Assembly: GCF_947496875.1 (NCBI RefSeq)
Contig: NZ_CANMEH010000010.1
Location: 86,453-150,452, forward strand
Source: an uncultured Paracoccus sp.
Lineage (GTDB): Bacteria > Pseudomonadota > Alphaproteobacteria > Rhodobacterales > Rhodobacteraceae
Length of the DNA: 64,000 nt
Direction: 5' to 3'
The notes under the pieces were generated by a model. The model saw only the letters and a program-made list of their open reading frames with translations. It was not told where the DNA came from and ran no database searches. Below are positions 43,872-55,294 of this stretch, piece after piece. Position 1 is the first letter of the stretch. Each line of letters starts with the position of its first letter. The position numbers and the translations under genes were made by a program.

Positions 43872-44145
43872 CCTCCTTCACCTTCGGCAGCGCTTCTGTG
43901 CTGCAGCCACTTTCCGGAGCGAATCGTGCCGCGCACGCAAACCCCGCTGATGCGCTCCACCTTTCTCCAACCGGGCGACGGGTACCGCAGATCGTAGCGC
44001 CAGACTGTCGCTGCACCAAGCGACGGTGGTCCCGCGGTGTTGGTGGCAGTGTGCGGCCGACCTCGCCGGACATCATTCCTGTAGCGTGCAACATCCGGGG
44101 CTCGAAGCCCCGCCCAGCTTCCCCCCGAGATCCCGCTGCTGGCCG

Positions 44146-44893
44146 CTACTGTGCTGCGGCCGCACTGCCGCCATGGGCGCGCTCCAACAGGCGCTCCACT
44201 TCGGGGCCGATCGCCTCCACCATCTTTCTCACGCCGGTGGCATTCGGGTGGATACGGTCCTCTTGCATCAGGTCGGCCACGGAAGCGCCCCGGGCGGCCT
44301 TGTCGCCTATCGGGCCGAGGAAGTTCGGGTAGTGGAGCGCACCCCACTGTCGAGCCACATCGCCATACATCGCGTCGAAATCCCGCTTGAAATCGGGACC
44401 GTAATTGCCCGGCGCAGGCAGCCCGGCGAGCAGCACCGGAACGCCGGCCGCATCGGCGGCCGCCAGGATTGTCTCCAGATTGGCACGGCTGACGGCGGGG
44501 TCGATCCCCCGCAGCAAGTCGTTGCCGCCCAATGCGACGATCATTGCATCCGGGGGCTCGGACAGCGTCCAGCCAATGCGCGCCGCCCCACCCGCCGTGG
44601 TATCGCCCGAGACGCCCGCGTTGATGACCGTCACGTCATGGCCACGGTCACGCAGCCACCTCTGAAGCACTGGCACGAAACCGTCCTCTGCGGGCAGACC
44701 GTACCCCTGTGTCAGACTGTCGCCCATGGAAGTGAGAACGAGTGGCTCGGCCCACATCGGCGCAACCGTCAGTAGCAGCGCCAAGACCGGGGCCAGCGTC
44801 GCGGTCAACGACCGGCGGTTGTAGAAACCAGCGTGCCTCCCATATCGTGATGTAACGGCCACGCGAGCCGCGTGACAAAGGGTCGTGCCCATG
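44146..44893 (-). CDS. Arylesterase / SGNH-type hydrolase (TesA-like); exact start unclear
   Basis: LVLTSMGDSLTQGYGLPAEDGFVPVLQRWL; ALGGNDLLRGIDPA; divergent to ABC genes as in tesA/ybbA loci. Confidence 0.88.
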
Positions 44894-45586
44894 GACGATA
44901 GCGCGATCCGGCTGCGGGATGCCCGCCTGACCCTGCAAGGCAGCGCCGGCCCGATCGAGATCCTGCGCGGCATTAGCCTCGAGATCGGGCGAGGTGAGAC
45001 GGTGGGGCTGGTCGGGCCGTCGGGGTCGGGCAAATCGTCGCTCCTCATGTTGATGGGCGGGCTGGAACGCGCCAGTGGCGGACAGGTCGATGCGCTGGGC
45101 CACGACCTGACAGCGCTGGGCGAGGACGCTCTGGCGCGCTTTCGCCTGGGCAATATGGGTGTGGTGTTCCAGTCCTTCCACCTCATCCCCACGATGACCG
45201 CACTGGAGAACGTCGCTACTCCGTTGGAACTGGCGGGGCGGGCCGATGCTTTCGACCGCGCGGCCGACACACTGCGGCAGGTCGGACTGGCAGCGCGGCT
45301 CGACCATTATCCCAGCCAGATGTCGGGCGGCGAGCAACAGCGGGTTGCATTGGCCCGTGCCGCCGCGCCCCGCCCCGCCATCCTGCTGGCGGACGAGCCG
45401 ACCGGCAATCTCGACGTCGCCAATGGGCACACGATCATGGACCTGCTGTTCGAACTCCGCGATGCGCATGGCGCAACGCTGGTCCTCGTCACCCATGAGA
45501 CTGACCTGGCAGCGCGCTGCGACCGCGTTGTGCGCATGGCCGACGGCCGGATTGAAGCCGATGTGCTGCCGAGCGCCGCAGAATGA
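44891..45586 (+). CDS. ABC transporter ATP-binding protein (YbbA/LolD-type)
   Basis: VGPSGSGKSSLLMLMGGLERASGG; MSGGEQQRVALARA; LLADEPTGNLD. Confidence 0.94.
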   Translation: MDDSAIRLRDARLTLQGSAGPIEILRGISLEIGRGETVGLVGPSGSGKSSLLMLMGGLERASGGQVDALGHDLTALGEDALARFRLGNMGVVFQSFHLIPTMTALENVATPLELAGRADAFDRAADTLRQVGLAARLDHYPSQMSGGEQQRVALARAAAPRPAILLADEPTGNLDVANGHTIMDLLFELRDAHGATLVLVTHETDLAARCDRVVRMADGRIEADVLPSAAE

Positions 45587-48111
45587 GCCTGCGGATCGCC
45601 GCACGCATTGCGTCGCGCGAGTTGCGCGGCGGCCTCCGCGCCTTCTGGATCCTGCTGATCTGCCTCGCGCTGGGTGTAGCGGCAATCGCGGCGGTTGGAT
45701 CGGTTCGCGCGGCGATCGAGGCGGGACTGCAGCGCGAGGGCTCGGCGATCCTGGGCGGGGATGCCGAGGTCAGCCTCACCTATCGATTTGCTGATCCGGC
45801 GGAACGGCGCTGGCTCGAGACTCACAGCATCGCCCTGTCCGAGATCGTGGATTTCCGCTCGATGGCCGTGGCAGGCGACGGGGAGCGCGCCCTGACACGT
45901 GTCAAGGCCGTCGACGCGGCTTGGCCTTTGGTCGGCGCGCCGCAGTTCGATCCGCCGATGACCGCGGCCCAGGCGCTAGGCCAGGCTCGGTCCGGCCTGC
46001 CCGGCGCGGCGATGGAGCAGGTGCTGGCCGACCGGCTTGGTTTGAAAGTCGGTGACCGGTTCCGGCTCGGCGTGCAGACGTTCGAACTTACCGCGATCCT
46101 GCTGTCCGAGCCTGACGCTGGCGCCGGGGGCTTCGGCTTGGGGCCGCGTACGCTGGTGCTGCGCACCGCGCTGGCAGAGAGCGAGCTGCTCGGCGCGGGA
46201 ACTTTGTTTGACAGCCGGTACCGCATGCGCCTGCCACCCTCAGCCGACCTCGACGCCTTGCGGGCAAAGCTGCGCGCGGCGTTTCCCGACAACGGTGCGA
46301 GCTGGCGTGACCGGCGCCAAGGGGCTCCCGGGATCGAAATCTTCGTCGATCGGATCGGCGCCTTTCTCGTGCTGGTCGGGTTGTCCAGCCTGATGGTCGG
46401 CGGGGTCGGCGTGTCGGCGGCCGTGCGCAGCTATCTGGACCACAAGACGCCTGTAATCGCCGTGCTGAAGACGCTGGGGGCCTCGGGCCGGACGATCTTC
46501 CTCATCTATATGCTGCAGATCGGGGCGGTCACCCTGCTGGGCGTGCTGGCGGGGCTGGGGCTTGGAGGCGGGCTGCCGGTCTTGCTGGCGCCGCTGATCG
46601 AGGCGCGGCTGTCAGTGCCGGCCGTGTTCCGCCCCTATCCGGGGCCGCTGGCCGAGGCGGCGCTGTACGGCCTGCTGACTGCCTTTGTCTTCACGTTGTG
46701 GCCGTTGGCGCGGACTGAGGGGGTGCGGCCTGCTGCGCTCTTCCGCGATAGCGGCGGCGACCGGCGGGGGCGGCCGCGCTGGATCTACCTGCTCGCGACC
46801 CTGGCGGGACTGGGGCTGCTGGTCGGTGCCGCGGCCTGGTTCTCGGAGGCGCCGATGCTGGCGCTCGGCCTGGCAGTGGGCACGCTTGGTGCGTTCGCTG
46901 TGCTCAGCCTGGCAGCGCTGCTGCTGGCACGCGTGGCGAAGGCAGCGGCGCGTGCACATTGGGTGCGCGGGCGCCCGGCGCTGCGGTGGGCACTGGCCGT
47001 CATTGGCGGGCCGCGGAACGAAGCGGTGTCGGTGATCCTGCCGCTGGGGCTGGGCCTTGCGGTCTTGGCCGCGGTCGGGCAGATCGACGCCAATCTGCAG
47101 TCGGCCATCCGCAACGAGTTGCCAGACCGTGCCCCGACCTATTTCTTCGTCGACATCCAGACGGACCAGTTGGACGGCTTCCGGGCGCGGCTTGACGCGG
47201 AGCCGCGGGTAACCGCGGTCGAGACCGCGCCGATGCTGCGCGGTATCGTCACGGCCATCAACGGCCGGCCGGCCGGAGAGGTCGCGCCCGGCCACTGGCT
47301 GCTGCGCGGCGACCGCGGTGTGACTTACGCTGCCACCCCGCCTCCCGGCACCAGACTAACCGTAGGGGACTGGTGGAGCGAGGACTACGCTGGGCCGCCA
47401 CTGGTCAGCTTCTCGGACGAGATTGCGCGCGAGATCGGCCTGACGTTGGGCGACAGCGTGACGGTCAACATTCTGGGCCGCGACATCACCGCCGAGATCG
47501 CAAGCTTGCGCGAGGTGGATTTCAGCGACGCCGGGATTGGCTTTGTGATGGTGATGAACCCGGCCGCGCTGACGGGCGCCCCGCACACGCATATTGCGAC
47601 CGTCTACGCGGCGCCTGAGGCCGAGGCCGCGATCCTGCGTGATCTCGGGCAGCGTTATCCCAACATCACCGCGGTGCCGGTGCGGGAGGCCATTGATCGG
47701 GCGGCCGAACTGCTCGCTGGGATCGCCGCGGCGACGCGGTGGGCGGCGGGTGCAACTCTGGTGACGGGCTTCGTCGTCTTGATTGGTGCGGCAGCGGCGG
47801 GCGAGCGCGGGCGGATCTTCGAGGCCGCGGTGCTGAAGACCCTGGGGGCCGTCCGGCTGCGCATCCTCGCCAGCTTCGCCTTGCGGTCGGCGCTGATGGG
47901 CGCGGCGGCAGGGCTGATTGCGCTGGTCTCGGGAGGGCTCGCAGGCTGGGCCGTCATGCGCTTCGTGATGGAAACCGAGTTCCATTTTGCCCCGGTCTCA
48001 GCCCTCGCCATAATTCTGGGCGGTGCGACGGCGAGCCTGCTGGCAGGGCTCGCGTTCTCCTGGCGCGCGCTCGCGGCGCGGCCCGCGACGGTGCTTCGGG
48101 GGCGCGAATAA
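45583..48111 (+). CDS. FtsX-like permease family ABC transporter permease (YbbP-type)
   Basis: 842 aa with N-terminal TM, large extracytoplasmic domain, MacB/FtsX repeats; overlaps ATPase gene. Confidence 0.92.
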   Translation: MSLRIAARIASRELRGGLRAFWILLICLALGVAAIAAVGSVRAAIEAGLQREGSAILGGDAEVSLTYRFADPAERRWLETHSIALSEIVDFRSMAVAGDGERALTRVKAVDAAWPLVGAPQFDPPMTAAQALGQARSGLPGAAMEQVLADRLGLKVGDRFRLGVQTFELTAILLSEPDAGAGGFGLGPRTLVLRTALAESELLGAGTLFDSRYRMRLPPSADLDALRAKLRAAFPDNGASWRDRRQGAPGIEIFVDRIGAFLVLVGLSSLMVGGVGVSAAVRSYLDHKTPVIAVLKTLGASGRTIFLIYMLQIGAVTLLGVLAGLGLGGGLPVLLAPLIEARLSVPAVFRPYPGPLAEAALYGLLTAFVFTLWPLARTEGVRPAALFRDSGGDRRGRPRWIYLLATLAGLGLLVGAAAWFSEAPMLALGLAVGTLGAFAVLSLAALLLARVAKAAARAHWVRGRPALRWALAVIGGPRNEAVSVILPLGLGLAVLAAVGQIDANLQSAIRNELPDRAPTYFFVDIQTDQLDGFRARLDAEPRVTAVETAPMLRGIVTAINGRPAGEVAPGHWLLRGDRGVTYAATPPPGTRLTVGDWWSEDYAGPPLVSFSDEIAREIGLTLGDSVTVNILGRDITAEIASLREVDFSDAGIGFVMVMNPAALTGAPHTHIATVYAAPEAEAAILRDLGQRYPNITAVPVREAIDRAAELLAGIAAATRWAAGATLVTGFVVLIGAAAAGERGRIFEAAVLKTLGAVRLRILASFALRSALMGAAAGLIALVSGGLAGWAVMRFVMETEFHFAPVSALAIILGGATASLLAGLAFSWRALAARPATVLRGRE

Positions 48112-48248
48112 GGGGCGGAGGTATTGTCAGAGGAACCGGTCTGGTGGAGCAACAAATGGCGTCGCAGGGTGGCTTCCGTCCAGCGAGCACGGGTATCTGC
48201 ACCTGAACCAACCATGCGTCACGGAACGGGGCGGGCCGGAACTGTGCC

Positions 48249-48851
48249 TTAAAAGGGATAAGGGTCACTGGCGTCGAACACGGCATCGAAACGATGCACC
48301 GGCATGACGCTGGTGAAGTAGTGATCTTCCGCCTCATGCCAGCTTCGTTCCCAAGCGCCGATTCCCGGTTCGCGGCCGCACAGCCGCTTTTGCCTTTCGG
48401 CATCGCTGACCACCACGAAGATGCGGAGATCGACCAGACCCGCCAATTCAGGTCGTGCAGCATAAACTCCCTCGATGATCACCAGTGGCCGCGGTGCGAT
48501 CACCTTCGGGACATCGCACAGTCGTCCGTCGAAGCTGTCCCAGTCGAAGGCACGCCAAGCAATCTCCTGGCCTGCGCGAATGGCCCCGAGCACCATCCGC
48601 TGGCGGGTCCAGTCGATGCATGCAGCAGCGCGTGAGGCCGCAGGATCCTGCCGCACCTGGGTCCCGCCCGCGTAGAAATCATCGCCCTCGATCAAGGCCG
48701 CGTCGAGGTGCTCGCACAGCGCCCGCGCGAGTGTGGACTTGCCCACGCCGCTTCGACCGTCGAGTGCCACGACGAATGGCGGACTGCGGTCTCCTGCCCT
48801 GTCGGCAATGAGATTGGCCAACTCTTGCAGGCCGGAGAGTGTGAGTTGCAT
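48249..48851 (-). CDS. Uridine kinase-like P-loop kinase
   Basis: PPFVVALDGRSGVGKSTLARAL; IEGDDFYAGG; PLVIIEGVYAARPEL. Confidence 0.87.
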   Translation of the reverse strand: MQLTLSGLQELANLIADRAGDRSPPFVVALDGRSGVGKSTLARALCEHLDAALIEGDDFYAGGTQVRQDPAASRAAACIDWTRQRMVLGAIRAGQEIAWRAFDWDSFDGRLCDVPKVIAPRPLVIIEGVYAARPELAGLVDLRIFVVVSDAERQKRLCGREPGIGAWERSWHEAEDHYFTSVMPVHRFDAVFDASDPYPF

Positions 48852-49052
48852 CCGCCTCGTCCTATTCAGCGCTTCAGGTTGGGCGGGTCGAATGGCAGGC
48901 CGATGTGTCACAGAGGAACCTCCAATGCCGTCCGGCTCTGATGCCCTTGCGCGCAAGGGGCTGCGAGGCGAGATATAGGGCTCCGGTCGGTCCTGAGCTT
49001 CGTTGCTTGAATCAGCCCATGCGCTTTACCGCCCGGGTAAACAGAAGGGAGC

Positions 49053-50024
49053 TTGAACGTTACTGCCATTGTCCCCTCATACGGATCCGCGTCGGCAGCC
49101 GGTGAAGCCAGTACTTCGTCGGCCAGCGAGTATTTCGACGGTTGTCGCGCCAGGATCGATGGGTTCGTGGACCTGCACTTCACCTGGCGGGGAACGTTGC
49201 GACTGCACGGTGCAGCATTCGGCTGGGACTTGCTGCGAGCGCCCCTGAATGTGGCGTTGGCGCCTGTGCTGGTGCTGACGCGGATCGCCGCTCTTGCGTT
49301 CCGCCGTCTTGGCCTCCGCCACTCTGGCGACTGGCTGGCGAGGCGCCGGATCCTGCTGCGTACTTCCGTCGCCGAGAGGATCGAGGCGCTGGTTGCCTCG
49401 CAGCTTCTCGCGCTCCCGCGCGTGGCTGGGGACAGTGATCGATCATCGGGCCGCCTGCCGACTGTGTCACATGGACCCGGGACATCCCTTCGAGGAGCGC
49501 GCGCGCCTGAGCCGAACGTCTCCGACCAGAAAATCGAGGCAGCGATCGGCGAATATGCCGGCGCTCGCTCCGCCGTGGCCGAAATGACCACAGCGATGTT
49601 TTCGCTGCTGTTCGGGGTTCTTGCATTCCAGGCTCTTACCCCTGGGATGATCTCGATGGCGCCGAGCGTTGCCGACGCATTGGCCCATGCTACGGCCATA
49701 TCGGACTTTCCGCTCGGCAGGACGATGGGCGGACTTTGGTATGGCGTGTTTCCGCCCCACGCCTCCGCCGCTCTGGTAGGGGTTACCATCGTCGGCCTTA
49801 TCATGATCGGGTCTGTCGCGACGTCTTTCGCCGGCGTTCTTGCGGATCCGGTGCAACGCCGCCTTGGCATCCATCGCCGTCGGCTTCTCCGGTTGATCGA
49901 TGCGCTCGAAGCGGAAGTGTCAGGCAGCACAATCAAGCCCTTTGTTGCGCGAGAGCACTATTATGCCCGCCTTGTGGATGTCTGGGACGCCGCTGCCACC
50001 GCCTTCCGCGGCCTTCGGAACTGA
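49053..50024 (+). CDS. Membrane protein of unknown function (possibly DUF6635-like)
   Basis: EYFDGCRARIDGFVDLHFTWRGTLRLHGAAFGWDLLRAPLNVALAPVLVLTRIAALAFRRLG; TM segments. Confidence 0.7.
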   Translation: MNVTAIVPSYGSASAAGEASTSSASEYFDGCRARIDGFVDLHFTWRGTLRLHGAAFGWDLLRAPLNVALAPVLVLTRIAALAFRRLGLRHSGDWLARRRILLRTSVAERIEALVASQLLALPRVAGDSDRSSGRLPTVSHGPGTSLRGARAPEPNVSDQKIEAAIGEYAGARSAVAEMTTAMFSLLFGVLAFQALTPGMISMAPSVADALAHATAISDFPLGRTMGGLWYGVFPPHASAALVGVTIVGLIMIGSVATSFAGVLADPVQRRLGIHRRRLLRLIDALEAEVSGSTIKPFVAREHYYARLVDVWDAAATAFRGLRN

Positions 50025-50263
50025 CCGAAGCGTTCCGGTGGATTCAGGACCGCGACTGCCGCAGTCCCAGCGCCACGCGATCGGGGAGCGGGATCAGCCG
50101 TCTGGCGAGGATAGCCGCGCGCAGGGTGCCTCATGCTTCCTCCTCGCTTGCGCAAACCAGTGTTGATCAGTCTGAACTGGCGTAAAGAAGGAGAGAACCG
50201 CTCGCGATTGACTCGAACCTGAGGATAAGCTGCATCGGCATACAGAGTAGAAGCGAGGCCAGG

Positions 50264-51199
50264 ATGCCGTGGACGTACGAAGGGCAACGGCTGACCGCCC
50301 GGGTTTTCGCGGTCGCGCTGGTGGCGCTGTCTGCACTGGCGCAGGCAGCGGAAGCGCGAACGGAGGACGGCCGGCTGAAAGTGGCCACGACCTTCACCGT
50401 GCTCGCCGACATGGCGCGGAATGTCGCCGGGGATGCGGCCGAGGTCGTGTCGATCACCAAGCCCGGCGCCGAGATCCATGGCTATCAGCCGACCCCGCAG
50501 GATCTGGTACGCGCCCATGACGCCGATCTTGTGCTCTGGAACGGTCTCAATCTCGAGTTGTGGTTCGAGCAGTTTCTGCGGCGGCTCGGCGACATGCCCG
50601 CCGCGGTGCTGACCGACGGCATCAAGACCATCCCGATCACCGAAGGGGATTACGAAGGCAAGCCCAACCCGCATGCCTGGATGGGGCTCGAGAACGCCCT
50701 GGTGTATATCGCCAATATCGAGAAGGCGCTGTCGGGGGCCGATCCCGGGAATGCCGCGCTCTATGCAGCGAATGCGGCTGACTACAGCGAGCGACTGATC
50801 GCCGAACTTCAGCCGCTGCGCGCCCGTATCGCCGAGATCCCCGAAGACCGGCGCTGGCTGGTCACCTGCGAAGGAGCCTTTCCGTATCTCGCGCGCGACC
50901 TCGGCCTGAAGGAGCTCTATCTGTGGGCGATGAACGCCGACCAGATGGGCACGCCCCAGCAGGTGCGAAAGGTCATCGACGGGGTTCGCGAACACGCGAT
51001 ACCTGCCGTCTTCTGCGAAAGCACGGTCAGTAGTGCCCCTGCCGAGCAGGTGGCCCGCGAGACAGGGGCGCGATTCGGCGGGGTGCTGTATGTCGACAGC
51101 CTCTCCGAGCCGGACGGCCCGGTGCCGACCTACCTGGACCTGCTGCGCGTCACTGCCACCACGGTGGCGGACGGGCTGGCTTCGGATCCGCCCAAGTGA
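50264..51199 (+). CDS. Metal (Mn/Zn/Fe) ABC transporter substrate-binding protein, SitA/MntC-type
   Basis: [76 protein letters not shown]. Confidence 0.95.
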   Translation: MPWTYEGQRLTARVFAVALVALSALAQAAEARTEDGRLKVATTFTVLADMARNVAGDAAEVVSITKPGAEIHGYQPTPQDLVRAHDADLVLWNGLNLELWFEQFLRRLGDMPAAVLTDGIKTIPITEGDYEGKPNPHAWMGLENALVYIANIEKALSGADPGNAALYAANAADYSERLIAELQPLRARIAEIPEDRRWLVTCEGAFPYLARDLGLKELYLWAMNADQMGTPQQVRKVIDGVREHAIPAVFCESTVSSAPAEQVARETGARFGGVLYVDSLSEPDGPVPTYLDLLRVTATTVADGLASDPPK

Positions 51200-52128
51200 A
51201 GTTGGCGCAAGACATGCCAGCCCGGCCGGTGATCGAGGCAGAGCGGGGCACGGAACGCCCGGCGGGGGAGGATAGCGCCGGGGGCGGCATTCTGGTCCGC
51301 GACGTCACTGTCACCTATCGCAACGGCCACACGGCGCTGCGCAACGCCAGCTTTGCCCTGCCGACCGGGACCATCACAGCACTGGTCGGGGTGAACGGGG
51401 CCGGCAAGTCGACGCTGTTCAAGGCGATCATGGGATTCGTGCCGCTCGCCCGGGGCGACATCCGCCTGCTTGGCCAGACGGTGCGCGAGGCGCTGCGCCG
51501 CAACCTGATCGCGTATGTGCCGCAGGCGGAAGAGGTCGACTGGTCCTTTCCGGTCCTCGTCGAGGACGTGGTGATGATGGGCCGGTACGGACATATGGGA
51601 TTCTTGCGCCGCCCGCGCGCACCCGACCGCGCAGCGGTGGACAGCGCGCTGTCGCGGGTCGGCATGTCGGACTTCCGGCACCGCCAGATCGGCGAGCTTT
51701 CCGGAGGGCAGAAGAAGCGCGTCTTCCTGGCCCGGGCGCTGGCCCAGGACAGCCGCGTGATCCTGCTCGACGAGCCTTTTACCGGCATCGACGTGAACAC
51801 CGAGGAGCAGATCACCCGGCTCCTGGGCGATCTGCGCGACGAGGGGCGGGTGATGCTGGTCAGCACGCATAATCTCGGCTCGGTGCCGGAATTCTGCGAC
51901 CGGGCGGTGCTGGTCAAGGGCACGGTTCTCGCCTCCGGCCCGATCCAGACGACATTTACCCGCGCAAATCTGGAGCGCGCCTTCGGTGGCGTGCTGCGCC
52001 ATTTTACGCTGGGCGGCCAGGCGCTCCACGACGACGACGACGGCCGCATGGTCACCATCCTGACCGACGACGAGCGCCCACTCGTGCAGTACGGTGGTGC
52101 GATGCAGCGCGCCGGGAACCGCGAATGA
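51196..52128 (+). CDS. Metal ABC transporter ATP-binding protein, SitB/MntB-type
   Basis: [48 protein letters not shown]. Confidence 0.95.
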   Translation: MKLAQDMPARPVIEAERGTERPAGEDSAGGGILVRDVTVTYRNGHTALRNASFALPTGTITALVGVNGAGKSTLFKAIMGFVPLARGDIRLLGQTVREALRRNLIAYVPQAEEVDWSFPVLVEDVVMMGRYGHMGFLRRPRAPDRAAVDSALSRVGMSDFRHRQIGELSGGQKKRVFLARALAQDSRVILLDEPFTGIDVNTEEQITRLLGDLRDEGRVMLVSTHNLGSVPEFCDRAVLVKGTVLASGPIQTTFTRANLERAFGGVLRHFTLGGQALHDDDDGRMVTILTDDERPLVQYGGAMQRAGNRE

Positions 52129-52997
52129 GCGTGCTGCTGGAACCATTCGCCTATGCCTACATGACCAACGCAATGTGGGTCTCGGCGCTGGTCGGCGGGG
52201 TCTGCGCCTTCCTGTCCTGCTATCTGATGCTCAAGGGGTGGTCGCTGATCGGCGATGCGCTGTCCCACTCTGTCGTGCCGGGCGTTGCCGGCGCCTACAT
52301 GCTTGGCCTGCCTTTTGCGCTCGGCGCTTTTCTGGCCGGTGGTCTCGCGGCCGCGTCGATGCTGTTCCTGTCGGAGCGCTCGGGCCTCAAGGTCGACGTG
52401 GTGATCGGCATCATCTTCACCGCTTTCTTCGGTCTCGGGCTGTTCATGGTCTCGATCAACCCCATCGCGGTCTCGGTCGACACGATCACCATGGGCAACA
52501 TCCTGGCGATCACGCCGGGCGACACGCTGCAACTCGTCATCATCGGGGTCGTTTCGCTGAGCGTGCTGGCGCTGAAATGGAAGGATCTGATGGCGGTGTT
52601 CTTCGACGAGAGCCATGCGCGTTCAATCGGGCTGCGGCCGGGAGTCCTCAAGGCGGTGTTCTTCGTGCTGCTCTCGGCCTCGGTCGTGGCGGCAATGCAG
52701 ACGGTCGGGGCGTTCCTGGTCATCGCCATGGTGGTGACGCCGGGCGCCACCGCCTATCTGCTCTGCGACCGGTTCCCGCGGCTGATCCTCGTCTCGGTGG
52801 CGATCGGCACGCTGACCAGCTTTGTCGGCGCCTATCTGAGCTATTTCCTCGACGGTGCGACCGGCGGGATCATTGTCGTGCTGCAAACGCTGATCTTTCT
52901 TGCGGCCTTTGTCTGGGCTCCGAAGCACGGCTATCGCGCGGCCCGCGCGAAGGCGCGCGCGGCACTGCTCGCACCGCCAGAGCAGGCCTCCGGGTGA
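52125..52997 (+). CDS. Metal ABC transporter permease, SitC-type
   Basis: [47 protein letters not shown]. Confidence 0.95.
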   Translation: MSVLLEPFAYAYMTNAMWVSALVGGVCAFLSCYLMLKGWSLIGDALSHSVVPGVAGAYMLGLPFALGAFLAGGLAAASMLFLSERSGLKVDVVIGIIFTAFFGLGLFMVSINPIAVSVDTITMGNILAITPGDTLQLVIIGVVSLSVLALKWKDLMAVFFDESHARSIGLRPGVLKAVFFVLLSASVVAAMQTVGAFLVIAMVVTPGATAYLLCDRFPRLILVSVAIGTLTSFVGAYLSYFLDGATGGIIVVLQTLIFLAAFVWAPKHGYRAARAKARAALLAPPEQASG

Positions 52998-53830
52998 CCG
53001 CGACGCTCCTGCTGCCCTTTCAGTTCGACTTCATGCGCAGCGCCTTCCTGATCGCCGCGATGATCGCGGTGCCGACGGCGCTGCTGTCCTGCTTCCTCGT
53101 GCTCAAGGGATGGGCGCTGATGGGGGACGCCGTCAGCCACGCGGTCCTGCCCGGCGTGGTGCTCGCCCACGTGAGCGGCCTGCCGCTGGTGATCGGCGCC
53201 TTTCTGGCCGGCATGATCACGGCGCTCGCGACCGGGTTCCTGTCGTCCAACAGCCGGGTCAAGCAGGACACGGTGATGGGCGTCGTGTTCTCGGGCATGT
53301 TCGGCCTCGGCATCGTGCTGTTCGTGGCGATCCCGACCAACATGCACCTGGACCACATTCTCTATGGCAACCTTCTGGGCATCGGGCCTGGCGATCTGTG
53401 GATGGCCGCCGCGATCTCGGTTCTGGTCAGCGGCGCCCTGCTGCTGCAGTGGCGCGACCTTGTGCTGCACGCCTTCGATCCGGCGCAGGCACAGGCCTCC
53501 GGACTGCGCGTGGGCTGGCTGCATTACGGGCTCTTGACGGCGCTGTCGGTCACCATCGTGGCCACGATGGTGGCCACCGGACTGATCCTGGCCGTGGGGC
53601 TGCTGATCGCGCCTGGTGCGATCGGTTTCCTGCTTGCCCGCCGCTTCGCGCACATGATGCTGATCGCTGTGGCCGCCTGCGTGAGCGCCATGCTGAGCGG
53701 GGTCTATGCCAGCTTCTTCCTCGACAGCGCGCCGGCACCCACGGTGATCCTGGTGCTTACCGCAATCTTCGCGGCAGCCCTTGCACGCCGGGGCTTTCGA
53801 ATCAGGCAGGCGAGACTGGTTGACCCCTGA
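52994..53830 (+). CDS. Metal ABC transporter permease, SitD-type (GTG start)
   Basis: FDFMRSAFLIAAMIAVPTALLSCFLVLKGWALMGDAVSHAVLPGVVLAH; overlaps SitC gene. Confidence 0.94.
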   Translation: MTATLLLPFQFDFMRSAFLIAAMIAVPTALLSCFLVLKGWALMGDAVSHAVLPGVVLAHVSGLPLVIGAFLAGMITALATGFLSSNSRVKQDTVMGVVFSGMFGLGIVLFVAIPTNMHLDHILYGNLLGIGPGDLWMAAAISVLVSGALLLQWRDLVLHAFDPAQAQASGLRVGWLHYGLLTALSVTIVATMVATGLILAVGLLIAPGAIGFLLARRFAHMMLIAVAACVSAMLSGVYASFFLDSAPAPTVILVLTAIFAAALARRGFRIRQARLVDP

Positions 53831-54365
53831 GCACTGCGGCGCGCCCGCGCACAGGATACTTCGACGACTGGAGGGACTGGGCGACGCTCCCGCGAAAGAG
53901 GGATCGTCGCCGTGGCAGACCTCGGACGAGAATGGCAGGCAGCGCCAGCGGCGGTGTCACCCGAGTCCCGTTGAGCGCCAACTTACGCACTTGACCCACG
54001 CCTCGTTCGGATCCGAGCGTAACATAGACGGGAATCTTGAGCCTCTCCGCGTCAACAACGCGCGCCAAGGACTCGGGACAGGCTATGGCTAGGTTTTTGG
54101 GGTGAAGTTCGCCAAAGACCATCTGGATAACGGTTGCGGCAACCGGACCAGGATCGTGCCCGTGGCGACGCTCACTTGGGTGGAGATACCTACCCCGCCC
54201 AGCAGGACACTCAGCGACTGACCGACCAGAGGCGAGGCCAACGAAGCCAACGAGCGGACCGGTGACGGTGATGCGAGTTGCACCACCGGCAGCATGAAGC
54301 TGGTGCGCCGCGTCACCGACAGGGCCCGCGCTTCCCGGCTTGGCTTGCGATCCGGTCTCACAAAA

Positions 54366-54847
54366 TCATTGCAGCAGCCGCGCACGCAGCCGTGGATCGG
54401 GCGTCGCGCAGATGTCGGTCTTGCCGAAGAGGTAGCGGTTGCGTGCGATCCGACGATAGAGCCACTCCCGGCCCGGTCGGGGGGACACGCATCAAGCCAA
54501 GCAGACGTCCCGGACCGCCAACCGCTGCGCCGATCCGGATGATCGCTTCCATGCCTGACCAGGCGCGCCCGTTCTCGAGGTACAGCCATGTTTCGGGGTC
54601 ATTGGGCTCCAGCCCGTAGTGCCGCGACAGGGCGGTGCCAAGCGCCGACTGGGTGGGGCAGATGCTAAAACTGGGTGGGGCAGATGCTAAATGGGTTCGC
54701 GCGGTCGAAGCGCGAGATAAGCCGCGCGCCCGATGCGCAGAGCACGCATTCGCCGTCCATCACGGCGATCGGCCCCGTGTCAGGGAAATCAGGCACCGCT
54801 GGGTCATCGCGGTACGAATGGGGCGGGCGCCGGCGAGGTTCAGCCAT
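54366..54847 (-). pseudogene. DCC/DUF393-family thiol-disulfide oxidoreductase pseudogene
   Basis: MDGECVLCASGARLISRFDRANPFSICPTQ...SALGTALSRHYGLEPNDPETWLYLENGRAWSGMEAIIRIGAAVGG...REWLYRRIARNRYLFGKTDICATPDPRLRARLLQ* recovered across two frameshifts. Confidence 0.88.
54648..54691. repeat. Perfect 22-bp tandem duplication
   Basis: actgggtggggcagatgctaaa repeated twice back to back. Confidence 0.97.
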
Positions 54848-55294
54848 TGGGGAAGCGTCGCGCCGATCAGCTGAGATGTAAAGGCGGCGTTGTGGCTCAC
54901 GTCCTCGCAGGGCTCGACCGCGGCGGCTGTATTCCTCCATCGATGAACTGGCAAACTGGGTGCAAATAATACGCGAGGCGTCCCGCTCGTCCGTGTTGAG
55001 ATGTTGCTCTACGGCCGTTGGCGATGTCACCGACGACCACGATCTTCCTCAACAACAGAAAGAACCTTGGGCGGCAGTACGCGTTGGCGATGCGGCGCCT
55101 GAGTGATCGTGATTACCTCGCTGACGGGAACCTGCGCTAGCGAAAGCCGATATCGAAGGTTCCGTTTTCAGCTCCTTCTTGCTTGCTCAAGAGACCTGAC
55201 GCGCAAGGCGTATCCGCAGGTCAACAATCCCCTAATGCGCCGTCGTGAATGTGCCGACTTTCTGCTATGATCGAATGATGCACGGGAGAAACGC

